A stretch of 64,000 nucleotides of DNA from Ostreococcus lucimarinus CCE9901 (lineage: Eukaryota; Chlorophyta; Mamiellophyceae; Mamiellales; Bathycoccaceae): the NCBI RefSeq assembly GCF_000092065.1, contig NC_009367.1, positions 1 to 64,000 on the forward strand. The letters are read 5' to 3'. The notes below the pieces were generated by a model. The model searched no databases. It was not told the origin of the DNA and was given only the letters and a program-made list of their open reading frames with translations. Both the position numbers and the translations under genes were made by a program. Below, in pieces: positions 20,792-29,758 of the stretch. Positions within the stretch are counted from its first letter, which is position 1. Every line of letters starts with the position of its first letter.

Positions 20792-21859
20792 CGCGGCGGA
20801 CGCGCGACACTTTTCCCAACCCGCGTCGAAGGCGTCGAGAATGTCCCGGTGCAGCGGCTCTTCGCGCGCGGCGCTCGCTAAATTCGCCTCGAGCTGCGCC
20901 GCGCTCGACGCGCCGACGATGACGGCGTCGCCCTCGGCGCCGTCCAACGCGGAGTGCCGGTAGAGCCATCGCAGCGAGGCGTCCGCGGGCGCGACGCCGC
21001 GCTTCTCGCACGCCTCCACCACCTCGGCCACGGCTTCGTGATAGCACGGCAACCAAAATCGAGACTGATACATGTCGTTCCCGGCGAATCGCCCGCCGGA
21101 CACCGCGCCGACGTCGGTGTTGCCCTTGTATTTCCCCGTCAACAACCCTCCGCAGAGGGGATTGTACGCCGCGAAGCGCATCTTCGTCGCCCGCAGCGCC
21201 GGCACCAACTCCGCCTCGACGTTTCGCGTCAGCGCGTTGTACATCCCCTGATAAATCGTCGGTCTCTTCCACCCGTACTTTTCGCACAGCTCGTGCGCCT
21301 TGACCGTCTCCCACGCCGAAAAATTCGACAGTCCCACGTCTTCGAACGCGCGCTCCTCGACGCGCAGCCGTTCGCACTCTCGCAGCGCCTCCTCCAGCGT
21401 CGTGTCCGCGTCCGGCGCGTGTAAATACAGCGTTCGAATCTTCGTCCCTCGCAGCGATTCCACGCTCCGTCGCACCTGCGCCCGCAGTTCGTTCGCCCCT
21501 AACCCCCCTCGTCCCGCGCTCGGCGTCATCGTCCCGCCCGGCCACGGATTCGCCTTCGTGTCGACGCGCGCGCGCCGTCCCGCGTCGACGCGTCCGAGGA
21601 TTCGCTCCGTCTCCCCGTTCGCGTACGCGATCGCGGTGTCGATCTCGTCGTGCCCGGCGCGCGCGAACGCGTCCAGCATTCGCGCGCTCGCGTCGTCGTC
21701 GCACGCTTCGCTCGCGTGTCGCCACCCGAACGTCATCGTCCCGAGGATCGTCCGCACGTTAGGCGCCGTCGGCGACGCGCGCGCGCTCGACGCGCGTCGA
21801 TCGCGACGCGTCGATCGCGACGCGACGCGAGGGCGCATCGACGCGAGCGTCGGCCGCAT
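20756..21859 (-). CDS. Aldo-keto reductase (AKR7/aflatoxin aldehyde reductase-like)
   Basis: 367 residues, NADPH-dependent reductase of aldehydes with a TIM-barrel fold. Visible landmarks are ILGTMTFGW at the first strand, the catalytic Asp/Tyr in DEIDTAIAYANGE, the catalytic Lys in VDTKANPW, the His in LYLHAPD, the block GLSNFSAWE and the NADPH-binding PLCGGLLTGKYKG. The AKR7 length is about 325-370. The first 35 residues (Arg/Ser/Ala-rich) look like an organelle presequence. It ends inside a 76-base tandem duplication and faces the helicase gene with a 172-base shared promoter. Confidence 0.92.
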   Translation of the reverse strand: MRPTLASMRPRVASRSTRRDRRASSARASPTAPNVRTILGTMTFGWRHASEACDDDASARMLDAFARAGHDEIDTAIAYANGETERILGRVDAGRRARVDTKANPWPGGTMTPSAGRGGLGANELRAQVRRSVESLRGTKIRTLYLHAPDADTTLEEALRECERLRVEERAFEDVGLSNFSAWETVKAHELCEKYGWKRPTIYQGMYNALTRNVEAELVPALRATKMRFAAYNPLCGGLLTGKYKGNTDVGAVSGGRFAGNDMYQSRFWLPCYHEAVAEVVEACEKRGVAPADASLRWLYRHSALDGAEGDAVIVGASSAAQLEANLASAAREEPLHRDILDAFDAGWEKCRASAAPYFRGHCKIAR

Positions 21860-22031
21860 GGTGGATCGATTGTGACGCTTCGGGACGACGCGTCACATCG
21901 CGACGACGCGTCGCGACGCGCGCGTCGGACGCGACGCGATTCCGAAGCGTCACGATCGCGACGCGTCGCGATCGTCGCGGGACGCATCGTTCGGGCGCGA
22001 TTCCGACGCGTCGCGATTCCGACGCGTCGGG
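21860..22031. promoter_or_regulatory. Divergent promoter with five ACGCGT boxes
   Basis: The 172 bases between the aldo-keto reductase and helicase start codons hold five ACGCGT hexamers (21888, 21906, 21961, 22006 and 22022), the last two inside a 16-base direct repeat. A sixth lies at 21806 in the reductase coding sequence. ACGCGT is the MCB (MluI cell-cycle box) in yeast and resembles E2F-type sites; a role here is inference. Confidence 0.5.
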
Positions 22032-25000
22032 ATGGAATCTTCGGAGGGAATCTTCGCGGGACGACGCGACGGCGACGCGAGCGACGCGCGGGCGTCGGCG
22101 CGCGATGGGACGCGACGAGCGATGATGGATGACCGCGCGCGGAGTCGCGAGGGGGCGCGGGACGACGCGCGTCAACAGCATCATCCGCGACGCGGGCGAC
22201 CGAGCGGGACGGCGGCGACGGCGCGGGGCGGACGCGAATACGGCGGACGAGGGCGCGCGCGCGCGACGCAGGGGTACGGATACGAGCACGGGCACGGGTA
22301 CGGGCACGGGCACGGGTACGGGTACGGGTACGGGTACGGGTACGGGTACGCCGGACACGCGCCGAGCGGCGGGGGCGGCGGACGCGGACGAGGGAAGAAG
22401 ACGGCGAAACCGCCGCCGAAAATCGCGTACGCGACGAAGATTAAGCGGTGCGTGAACACCGGGGACGTGAGCGGGGCGTTCGAGTTTTTCGCGCACGCGA
22501 TGGCGAGGTATAGGTTTGAGACGGCGAATGGGACGTTTAAGCGACACCCGGGCGATCCCGCGACGGTGTGTCCGATGGGGATCGACGAGACGACGTATTA
22601 CAAGCTCGTCGCGGCGTTGGTCAAGGAGACGCACGCCGATCACGCGAGCGAGGTGGCGCGAGCGATGGCGGCGTTCGGGTTGAAGATGTCGGTCAAGAGA
22701 TTTACCGAGGTCATCGCCGCGATTCCGTGCCGGACGAGGGCGAAGGAGGCGTTGGCGTTCGTGGACGCGTGCTGTCGAGGGGCGGATCTCGTCGGCGAAG
22801 AAACCGCGTCGACGTCTTCGAGCACGGGGGGTGTTTTAGAGTTTGGTGATCTCGCCACGGCGGCGTATTACACGAAAAACGTTCGTCTGTTGGTGATGGA
22901 GTTTTGCGAGGAGTCTAATCAAATCATGGAGCGCATCAAGAAGCGGTCGCCGAAATCGCTCGAGCAGGCGGGGACGTGTTCGTTGAACCTCGTGGCGAAA
23001 CCGTCCAAGCTCAAGGGTGGGCGCTTGTGCTTATCCACACCGACGAGCGCGGACGCGCCAAACGTCATCACGCGCATGGCGTGCTTGAAATCGCTCGAGT
23101 CTAACGACGGCAAACGAGGCGTGCAGGTGGGTGATTCCATCCTCGTGCGAAGGTACCAGCCGCCAGTCGAGCAGGAGGAACCCGAATCCGAACCCGAGCC
23201 CGTGAACCAAATCGCGGCAAACTCGTCGTTGAAAGTCACCGCGGCCGCGTTCGTGCCGAGACCCAAAGCTCCGAAGCCGCTCGCGGCGCCGGAGACGCCC
23301 GTGGAAGAGTACGAAGGCGTGATTGAAATCGTCCCGTACACGCTCAACGAGTTGCACATCAAGCTCGATCACGGCGACGTCCAACAACTTTCCGGCGACG
23401 ATTGGCGCATCGATCGATTAGCGAACAGAATCACGTACACGCGTCAAATAGAGTCGCTGTACGAACTTCTCGAGCCGAACGATCCGACGAAGAAGGCCAT
23501 CTGCAACACGAATCCCGTGTTTCGACAAATTCTCACCGCCGGCTTTCAAAGACCGGCGAAAGATTTGGCGGACGAACTCGCGGCGGCGATCGGCTCGCTT
23601 AACGTGCGAGGGGATGATAAAACCGATGGTATCGATCAAAGCGGCGCGCCACCTCTCGCGGCGAAGGAACCGCGATTCAACGTGTGCGAAACCCAACCGT
23701 GGCTCCCCGGGTGCGAGATGGTCGAGCGCGACGTCGTGCCCACGCTGTGCCAAGGGACGATTAATCCCACGGGCGATTTATCGCTCGCTGGACCGTACGA
23801 TCGCGTCGTCGACAGCGTGACAAGAATCCACAGCCTGAACACGTCGCAGCGCGACGCCATGAAAGCGGCGTTGGAGCGACGATTGACGTTGATTCAAGGG
23901 CCGCCGGGAACCGGCAAGACGCACACGTCGGTGGCCATCGTTCGCGGCATGCTCGAAATCGGGCACGGACCCGTATTGTGCACGTCCGACTCGAATACCG
24001 CGGTGGATAACATGGTCGAGGGCCTGGCGAAGGCTGGTGTGAACGTCATTCGTTTAGGGCGACCCGAGGCGGTGCGACCTGATTTGGCGCGGTATCAAAT
24101 CGAAAACGCCATTCCGCCGGGGGCGACGAAGCACGAGGCGTATGAGGCGCAGTTGCGCGCGGTGCGTTACGCACAAGCCGTGTGCGCGACGTGTTCGGGA
24201 TCTGGAAGCGACTTCCTCGATCGAATCAACTTTAGTGCTGTGATGTTGGACGAGGCGAGCCAAGTGACCGAGCCCATGGCCCTCGTTCCGCTTGCGAACG
24301 GTTGTCAACAGCTCGTCCTCGTGGGCGATCACAAACAACTTCCGCCGACGGTGGTTTCGCGCGAAGCCGAGCTCGCGGGCATGACACTCTCGCTGTTTGA
24401 CCGCTTGATTCGGGCCGGGGTGAAGCCGTACTTGTTAGACACGCAGTTCCGCATGCACCCGGCGATCAGTTACTTTCCGTCGCTGTCGTTTTACAAGGGT
24501 CTCGTGAAGAGCGGCACGCCAGCCGCCGAGCGTCCGGCGCCCAAAGGATTCGCGTGGCCCATTCCGAGCGTGCCGATCGCGTTCTGTCCATCACCTCAAG
24601 ACGCCATGGAAACTAACGATAATATGAGCTACTCAAACAAAGTCGAAGCCGAGCGAGTGATGAAGATTCTCACCGATCTTCTCCAAGCGAAGGAGTTGCG
24701 CGAGTGCAACATCGGCATCGTGACGCCGTACGCGTCGCAGGTGCGACTGATTCGATCGATGTTACGCGCGCGAGGCGTGCGTACGGGCGTGGATAGAGAA
24801 ACCGGCGAAGCCGGGGTCGAAGTGTCTTCCGTCGACGGCTATCAAGGTCGAGAAAAGGAGCTCATGATAGTCTCCACCGTGCGCGCGAACAACCTCAACA
24901 CCATCGGTTTCGTCGCGGACGCTCGACGATGCAACGTCACGCTCACGAGGGCGCGAAGAGGCGTCATAGTCGTCGGTCACGCCTCGACGCTTTCACGCGA

Positions 25001-25178
25001 TCGACGCACATGGGGCCCTTGGGTGCGGTGGGTGCAGAAATCCGGTCTTACGCTCGGCGTCAAGGGTCGACGCGAAGACATCGAGGCGGTGCGAGCGATT
25101 GAAGCGGACGTCCAAAACGCGCCGGCGAGGCGACTCGTGCCCCCACCGCGCGGACTCGTTCCTAGAGGTATGCGTTAG
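22032..25178 (+). CDS. UPF1-like SF1 RNA/DNA helicase with Gly-Tyr/His-rich N-terminus
   Basis: 1048 residues. The N-terminus is Arg/Gly-rich and has about 28 residues of alternating Gly-Tyr and Gly-His, coded by a hexamer repeat. Residues about 130-290 are helical and begin like a pentatricopeptide repeat (KIKRCVNTGDVSGAFEFF). The helicase core follows: Walker A GPPGTGKTHTS near residue 623, motif II VMLDEASQ, motif III LVGDHKQLPP, motif IV LLDTQFRMHP, motif V SSVDGYQGREKE and motif VI NVTLTRARRG. These place it in the UPF1/SMUBP2/Sen1 group of SF1B helicases. It lacks the UPF1 CH zinc domain, so it is not UPF1 itself; its substrate is unknown. Confidence 0.9.
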   Translation: MESSEGIFAGRRDGDASDARASARDGTRRAMMDDRARSREGARDDARQQHHPRRGRPSGTAATARGGREYGGRGRARATQGYGYEHGHGYGHGHGYGYGYGYGYGYAGHAPSGGGGGRGRGKKTAKPPPKIAYATKIKRCVNTGDVSGAFEFFAHAMARYRFETANGTFKRHPGDPATVCPMGIDETTYYKLVAALVKETHADHASEVARAMAAFGLKMSVKRFTEVIAAIPCRTRAKEALAFVDACCRGADLVGEETASTSSSTGGVLEFGDLATAAYYTKNVRLLVMEFCEESNQIMERIKKRSPKSLEQAGTCSLNLVAKPSKLKGGRLCLSTPTSADAPNVITRMACLKSLESNDGKRGVQVGDSILVRRYQPPVEQEEPESEPEPVNQIAANSSLKVTAAAFVPRPKAPKPLAAPETPVEEYEGVIEIVPYTLNELHIKLDHGDVQQLSGDDWRIDRLANRITYTRQIESLYELLEPNDPTKKAICNTNPVFRQILTAGFQRPAKDLADELAAAIGSLNVRGDDKTDGIDQSGAPPLAAKEPRFNVCETQPWLPGCEMVERDVVPTLCQGTINPTGDLSLAGPYDRVVDSVTRIHSLNTSQRDAMKAALERRLTLIQGPPGTGKTHTSVAIVRGMLEIGHGPVLCTSDSNTAVDNMVEGLAKAGVNVIRLGRPEAVRPDLARYQIENAIPPGATKHEAYEAQLRAVRYAQAVCATCSGSGSDFLDRINFSAVMLDEASQVTEPMALVPLANGCQQLVLVGDHKQLPPTVVSREAELAGMTLSLFDRLIRAGVKPYLLDTQFRMHPAISYFPSLSFYKGLVKSGTPAAERPAPKGFAWPIPSVPIAFCPSPQDAMETNDNMSYSNKVEAERVMKILTDLLQAKELRECNIGIVTPYASQVRLIRSMLRARGVRTGVDRETGEAGVEVSSVDGYQGREKELMIVSTVRANNLNTIGFVADARRCNVTLTRARRGVIVVGHASTLSRDRRTWGPWVRWVQKSGLTLGVKGRREDIEAVRAIEADVQNAPARRLVPPPRGLVPRGMR
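22271..22350 (+). repeat. GGGTAC/GGGCAC hexamer repeat
   Basis: About 13 copies of a six-base unit in the helicase gene, coding alternating Gly-Tyr or Gly-His dipeptides. It is a minisatellite-like tract that stays in frame. Confidence 0.85.
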
Positions 25179-25216
25179 AAATGACACGACTATTGTACAC
25201 ACACACGAAGATTCTT

Positions 25217-26467
25217 TTACGAAAACTCGCAAAACCAGCGACTCGATTCGCCACTCTCGGGACGAGGCATCTCGCGCGCGTCGTCTCTGTTCGACGAAGC
25301 GTCGGCGCCGTCGTCGCCCCTTTGCTCGAATCGCACATCGGCGTACTCTCCCGCCAGGAGTTTCGAGAATCGCTCGTCGAACCATTTCGCGAACGCGTCG
25401 TCGCGTCGCACTATTCCCTCGTCCACCGCGAGTTCGCGAAGACCCTGATACGCCGAGGGAAACTCGAGACATTTTCGCTCGCCGCCGAATCGCTCCAGCG
25501 CGCGCTTCATGCGGTCGTTCTTCACGCGCTTCTCCCCGCGCGAAGCCTCCTCGCGCGCGACCGGCGCGGCCGGCGCCTCGGACGCGCCGTCGCGCGCGAC
25601 GCCCACGAGTCGCTCCGCGAACGCCACGGCGTCTCGTCGCGACATCGGAAAGTCATCGACGACGTTGTACGCGTCGCTCGCGGCTTCGCCCGCGCGCATC
25701 GTCGCCGCGATTAAATTCACCGCGTCTCGCACGTGCACGCGACTCGTGTACGCGCGCGACGCGCGCGCGCGCTGACTCGCGCTTTCGCTCTCCCCCCTCG
25801 CCCTTCGCTTCACCGTCTCCAGCGCGTTCCTTCCCGGCCCGTAAATCCCTCCGAGGCGGTAGGAGACGACTTTCAATTCGCCGTTCGCCGCCTTCGCGAG
25901 CGCCGACCATCGCTCTTCGGCGTCGCGTCGCGTCTTCGCCGTTCCCGACGCCGCCCGGCGCGCGCTCGTCTCGTCCACCCATCGTCCCTCGTGATCGCCG
26001 TACACCGCGGTCGTGCTGCAGTACCCCACGAACCGCGTCCTTCGTCGTCCCGCGTCGTCCCGGCGCGCCGCTTTTAACGTCCTCGCGAACGCGTCGTACA
26101 CCGGATCCCTCCACCCCTCGCCCGTCTCCGCGCTTACCGGCGGCACGGCGACGATGACGTGCGTCGCCCGCTCGACCATCGCTTCGATCGCCTCGGAGTC
26201 GCCTCGCGTCCCGCGCCACGTCGTCGTCGTCTCGTCGTTCGCGCCGTCGTCGAGCGTCGTCCCTCGCACGACGTACCCTTCTTTCGTGAGCGCTTGAGCG
26301 AGCGCGCGTCCGAGGTACCCGAGCCCGAACACGAACACCTCGTCGCGCGTCGCGCGCGGAGCGTCATGAGCGCGTCCCGGTCGCGTCGTGTGCCGCGTCG
26401 CGCGCGCGTCGACGCGTCGGGCGCGGACGCGGACGCGCTCGCGCGCCACTCCGTCGCGCGTCGACAT
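25217..26467 (-). CDS. NAD-dependent epimerase/dehydratase-like protein (extended SDR)
   Basis: 416 residues from the ATG at 26467, the only in-frame Met before the nucleotide-binding fold. The Rossmann motif is VFVFGLGYLGRAL, followed by the YCSTTAVYGDH stretch (position of the catalytic Tyr), SYRLGGIYGPGRNAL and VHVRDAVNLI, typical of atypical SDRs related to nucleoside-diphosphate-sugar epimerases (YeeZ-like). The YxxxK of classical SDRs is not present, so activity is uncertain. The 45 residues before the fold are Arg/Ala-rich and could target the protein to an organelle. Its start codon overlaps that of the divergent fibrillin gene. Confidence 0.85.
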   Translation of the reverse strand: MSTRDGVARERVRVRARRVDARATRHTTRPGRAHDAPRATRDEVFVFGLGYLGRALAQALTKEGYVVRGTTLDDGANDETTTTWRGTRGDSEAIEAMVERATHVIVAVPPVSAETGEGWRDPVYDAFARTLKAARRDDAGRRRTRFVGYCSTTAVYGDHEGRWVDETSARRAASGTAKTRRDAEERWSALAKAANGELKVVSYRLGGIYGPGRNALETVKRRARGESESASQRARASRAYTSRVHVRDAVNLIAATMRAGEAASDAYNVVDDFPMSRRDAVAFAERLVGVARDGASEAPAAPVAREEASRGEKRVKNDRMKRALERFGGERKCLEFPSAYQGLRELAVDEGIVRRDDAFAKWFDERFSKLLAGEYADVRFEQRGDDGADASSNRDDAREMPRPESGESSRWFCEFS

Positions 26468-27278
26468 GGCGCTCGACGTCGCGTCGCGATGCGTCGCGAA
26501 TCTCCGTCGCGTCGACGCGCGCCGGCGATTCCCGCGTCGACGCGCCGTCGCGTCGTCCTCCGCGCGCGATCTGCTCGACGCGATCGCGCGCGAGGCGGAC
26601 GACGACGCGATTCGCGCGCGCGTCGACGAACTCACCGAAACGTTCGAGCTCGACCGCGCGTTCGGTGGCGACGGCGACGCCGTCGCGGCGGCGCTGCACG
26701 GGACGTGGAGACTCGCGCACGCGTCGAAGAGCGCGTTCGATCCGCGCGCGCCGCTGGGGAGACGGACGGACGCGACGACGCCGGGATTGGAGGCGGCGTT
26801 CGCGACGCTCTTCGACGACGCGAACGCGAGCGGGAGCGGGAGCGGGAGCGCGAACGCGAGCGGGAGCTCGTCGCCGATTCAGCGCGCGGTGCTGTCGAAA
26901 CTCAGCGATGGTGGGTTCGCGGTGCGACAGGGGGTGCGATTGCGCGGCGAGGCGCGAAAACGTCGAGTCGACCAGGCGGTGTGCTTCGGCGACGGATACG
27001 GATGGTTTCGGCTGAGCGCGAACGCGCGCCTGGACGCGCGCGAGGGGAGGATCGATTACGGGTTCGATTTAGCGTACGTGGACCTGAAGAAACCGATCGC
27101 GGTGCGAGTGCCGTATCCGGTGCCGTTCAGGTTGCTCGGGAAGGAGGCGATGGGGTACCTGACGTGCGATTACGTCGGCGACGGCGTGCGCGTGTGCACG
27201 GGGAACAAGGGCACGACGTTCGTCTTCGTCAAGGAAGACGACGACGCGCTTCCGTACGCGAACGAATTCTACGACTAG
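26466..27278 (+). CDS. Plastid lipid-associated protein / fibrillin family
   Basis: 270 residues. The first 35 (MALDVASRCVANLRR, then Arg/Ala/Ser-rich) form a plausible chloroplast transit peptide. The PAP/fibrillin domain begins with LLDAIAREADDD and the ALHGTWRLAHAS block, contains the insert with alternating Ser/Gly (about residue 120), and ends with YLTCDYVGDGVRVCTGNKGTTFVF, matching the usual closing strands of plastid fibrillins. Members bind lipids in plastoglobules and thylakoids. Its ATG at 26466 overlaps the ATG of the epimerase-like gene on the other strand. Confidence 0.82.
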   Translation: MALDVASRCVANLRRVDARRRFPRRRAVASSSARDLLDAIAREADDDAIRARVDELTETFELDRAFGGDGDAVAAALHGTWRLAHASKSAFDPRAPLGRRTDATTPGLEAAFATLFDDANASGSGSGSANASGSSSPIQRAVLSKLSDGGFAVRQGVRLRGEARKRRVDQAVCFGDGYGWFRLSANARLDAREGRIDYGFDLAYVDLKKPIAVRVPYPVPFRLLGKEAMGYLTCDYVGDGVRVCTGNKGTTFVFVKEDDDALPYANEFYD

Positions 27279-27358
27279 CTTAGCGTTATTACAAAAGTAC
27301 ATTATCACAAAAGGACGAACGCGACGCGCGCGCGCGACGAACGTCCGCGCGAACAAAG

Positions 27359-28039
27359 TCACCGCGTCCGCGCGCGCCGCGTCGACGCTCGAATCGCGCG
27401 CAACGCGCACGCCGCGCCCGCCAACTGCGCCGCCGCGTTCGTCGCGCGCACGCGCCCCACCGCGCTCGCGTCCCCGACCGGCACGTCCCAAATACCATCC
27501 GTTCGCGCCCGCGCGACGCGCGTCGTTCCGTCCATCAGCGTCGCCGCCGCGCCGAAGTCGATTTCGATCCTCGCCGCGCCGCCGCCCGGCCGCGTCGCGC
27601 CGTATCGCGCGTGCGCCATCGCCGCGAACGCGAGCGCGCGTTCGTCGCCGTGCGACGCAGTCGTTTGAATCATTCGTCGCGCGCACGTCACCGCGCTCTC
27701 GCTCGCGCTCGCGCTCGTTCGTTCGCCATCCGCGTCGCCGCTCGTCTCGCACGTCCACCCGTCGCTCGCGCGCGTCGCCGCCCGAATCTCATCCGCGTCG
27801 AACGTCGCGCCCGGAGGCAGGCGAACCGAAACGGCGATCCAGCGCGCGTTCGCGGGCGCGTCGTCGATCGTCATCGCCAGCGCGCGATGGAACCCGCGCC
27901 CGCGCGGCGTCATCGACGCGCGGAACGATGACTCGGCGCGGAACGAATCATCGTCGTCGGAACGCCTCGACGACGCGTCGAGCGCGTCGCGGAGCGCCTC
28001 CAGCGCGTCGAGCGCGTCGACGTCGACGCCGTCGCGCAT
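27359..28039 (-). CDS. Possible GPI-mannosyltransferase subunit PIG-X-like
   Basis: 226 residues from the ATG at 28039. A central region reads RGFHRALAMTIDD, then VSVRLPPGATFDADEI, and later MAHARYGATRPGG and DGIWDVPVGD; this order of blocks recalls PIG-X/PBN1, the non-catalytic ER subunit that stabilises GPI-mannosyltransferase I. The last 35 residues contain an Ala-rich, moderately hydrophobic stretch followed by basic residues, as expected for a short C-terminal anchor. No clear signal peptide is visible from this start. The similarity is from memory of the pattern and is weak; it could equally be an unrelated lineage-specific protein. Confidence 0.4.
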   Translation of the reverse strand: MRDGVDVDALDALEALRDALDASSRRSDDDDSFRAESSFRASMTPRGRGFHRALAMTIDDAPANARWIAVSVRLPPGATFDADEIRAATRASDGWTCETSGDADGERTSASASESAVTCARRMIQTTASHGDERALAFAAMAHARYGATRPGGGAARIEIDFGAAATLMDGTTRVARARTDGIWDVPVGDASAVGRVRATNAAAQLAGAACALRAIRASTRRARTR

Positions 28040-28107
28040 CCGAACGGCGCGCGCCGACCGCGTCGGCGTCGCGGCGCGTTTCAAAGTGTCGCCACAAAGC
28101 GTCGCGC

Positions 28108-28770
28108 ATGCCGTCGCTCGGCGTCCCCGCGTGGCGCGTCGCCGTCAAGGCGGCGCTGAAAAAGAACGGCAAGAGCGCGTGCGCCAAGTTCGCGCAGTTG
28201 GCGACGGTGCGCGCGTCCACGGGCGCGCCCGCGGTGCGAACGGTGGTGTTTCGGGGATTCGGCGACGCTTTTCGGGACGACGACGACGACGACGCGCGCG
28301 ACGACGGCGACGAAGCGAACGCGCTGACGTTCTGCGCGGACGCGAGGTCGGAAAAGATCCGAGACATCGCGGGCGACGCCAGGGGCGAGATCGCGTGGTA
28401 CTTTCCGGAGACGCGGGAACAGTTTCGGGTGACGGGGACGCTGGCGTGCGCGACGAGCGAAACCGCGGCGAAAGACGCGAGGGGCGAGGCGCGGAGGCGG
28501 AATTTGTGGCGGAAAATGCGCCGGGGGGCGAGGGGACAGTTTATGTGGCCGGCGCCGGGGGAAACGCGGGCGGAGGTGGGCGAGGGGGGGCGAGATCCGC
28601 ACGACGTGGACGAGGACGACGCGCGCTTGGACGACGAGACGGTGGGCGAACACTTCGCGTTGGTGGCGCTGCGCGCCGATCGAATCGATCATCTGTCGCT
28701 GAGAAAGAACGAGCGGGTGATGCACGAGATCGTGGACGGGACGTGGACGTCGACGCGCGTGAACCCGTGA
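28108..28770 (+). CDS. Pyridoxamine-phosphate-oxidase-like flavoprotein (Alr4036 type)
   Basis: 220 residues, the length of the family. The split-barrel FMN-binding domain starts with PSLGVPAWRVAVKAAL, continues with FAQLATVRASTGAPAVRTVVFRGF, then ADARSEKIRDI and EIAWYFPETREQFRVTG, and ends LVALRADRIDHLSLRKNERV. These blocks match the Alr4036/PNPO-like proteins of cyanobacteria and plants. The substrate is not established; some relatives oxidise pyridoxamine phosphate. The middle holds an acidic low-complexity insert. The start is the ATG at 28108, 69 bases from the divergent gene. Confidence 0.82.
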   Translation: MPSLGVPAWRVAVKAALKKNGKSACAKFAQLATVRASTGAPAVRTVVFRGFGDAFRDDDDDDARDDGDEANALTFCADARSEKIRDIAGDARGEIAWYFPETREQFRVTGTLACATSETAAKDARGEARRRNLWRKMRRGARGQFMWPAPGETRAEVGEGGRDPHDVDEDDARLDDETVGEHFALVALRADRIDHLSLRKNERVMHEIVDGTWTSTRVNP

Positions 28771-28886
28771 TTCTTTCATTTATTTCATTCATTCGAGACG
28801 CGACGCGTTTTCGATTGCTCGCGCGTAGTCGTGCGCGTAATCGTGCGTGTGACAAACAAACAAACTAAACGAACGAACGAACGAAC

Positions 28887-29690
28887 CTACGCCAAGCCCG
28901 CGAGAATGACGCCGAACACGAACGCGCGCTCGCCCATCGCGGAGTCGCACGCGGGCAATAATCTGTGCGCGCACGTCCAAAATCGTCGCTCCTGCTTATC
29001 CCACCACCCGTCGCGCATCGCGTTTTTCGCCGCCTTCGTCTTCATCGCCGCGACGCCGAAATCGTTCAGACTCTTCTGATACTCGATCGGCAGGTACGGT
29101 CGAACCAACCGTTCGTGCAGCATCGCGGGCGAAATCTTCACCGCGTGCATCCTGAACAAGAGCTGCGTCGTCCCCCAAAACAGCGCGAACGGCGCGAACA
29201 ACCTCTTGAGCGCGATTTTTATCCCGTAAAACGCCGCGAATCCGTACAGCGCGCTCGTCGCCATGTCCCCGAGCTTCGTCGCGCGCCGTCCGCCGTCTCC
29301 GCGCCTTCGCGTCGTCGTCGTCGTCGCGTTCGCCTCCCGCGCGCCTCCCGCGCCCGTCGCCGTCGCCGCCGCGAGCGCGAACGCCGCGCGTCTCGCCCCG
29401 CGCGTCGCGTCGTCGCCGTCGCCGCCGAACCCACCGCCGCCACCACCGCCGAGCCACCCCCCACCACCGCCGAACCACCCGCCGGCGCCGCCGTCGTCCG
29501 TCGTCGTCGTCGCGCGCGTCGTCGCCGACGACTTTTCGATCCCATCGCGCGTCGTCGTTCGCGTCTCCGATCGCGTCGTCGACGCCGTCTCCGATCGCCG
29601 CGCGCGCGCGACGTCGCGACGATTCCCGCGCGCGTCCTCGCGCCGTCCGACGCCCGCGACGGCGACGCGCGGCGTCGCGAGACGGCGCAT
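28887..29690 (-). CDS. Gly-rich membrane protein, function unknown
   Basis: 267 residues. The first 60 are Arg/Thr-rich and transit-like, then a run of Gly with interspersed Trp/Phe (GGWFGGGGGWLGGGGGGGFGG), an Ala-rich hydrophobic stretch (about 105-122) and a conserved-looking C-terminal half with one good membrane-associated segment (ATSALYGFAAFYGIKIAL) followed by FALFWGTTQLLFRMHAV. The C-terminus has several Trp and Cys (WWDKQERRFWTCAHRLL). I do not recognise the family. A plastid or mitochondrial membrane location is inference from the N-terminus. Confidence 0.65.
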   Translation of the reverse strand: MRRLATPRVAVAGVGRREDARGNRRDVARARRSETASTTRSETRTTTRDGIEKSSATTRATTTTDDGGAGGWFGGGGGWLGGGGGGGFGGDGDDATRGARRAAFALAAATATGAGGAREANATTTTTRRRGDGGRRATKLGDMATSALYGFAAFYGIKIALKRLFAPFALFWGTTQLLFRMHAVKISPAMLHERLVRPYLPIEYQKSLNDFGVAAMKTKAAKNAMRDGWWDKQERRFWTCAHRLLPACDSAMGERAFVFGVILAGLA

Positions 29691-29758
29691 CGAATCGAGC
29701 GCGCGAATGAATGCGCGAATGAATCGACGCGCGTCGCACTCCGCCGCGCGTCGTCGCG

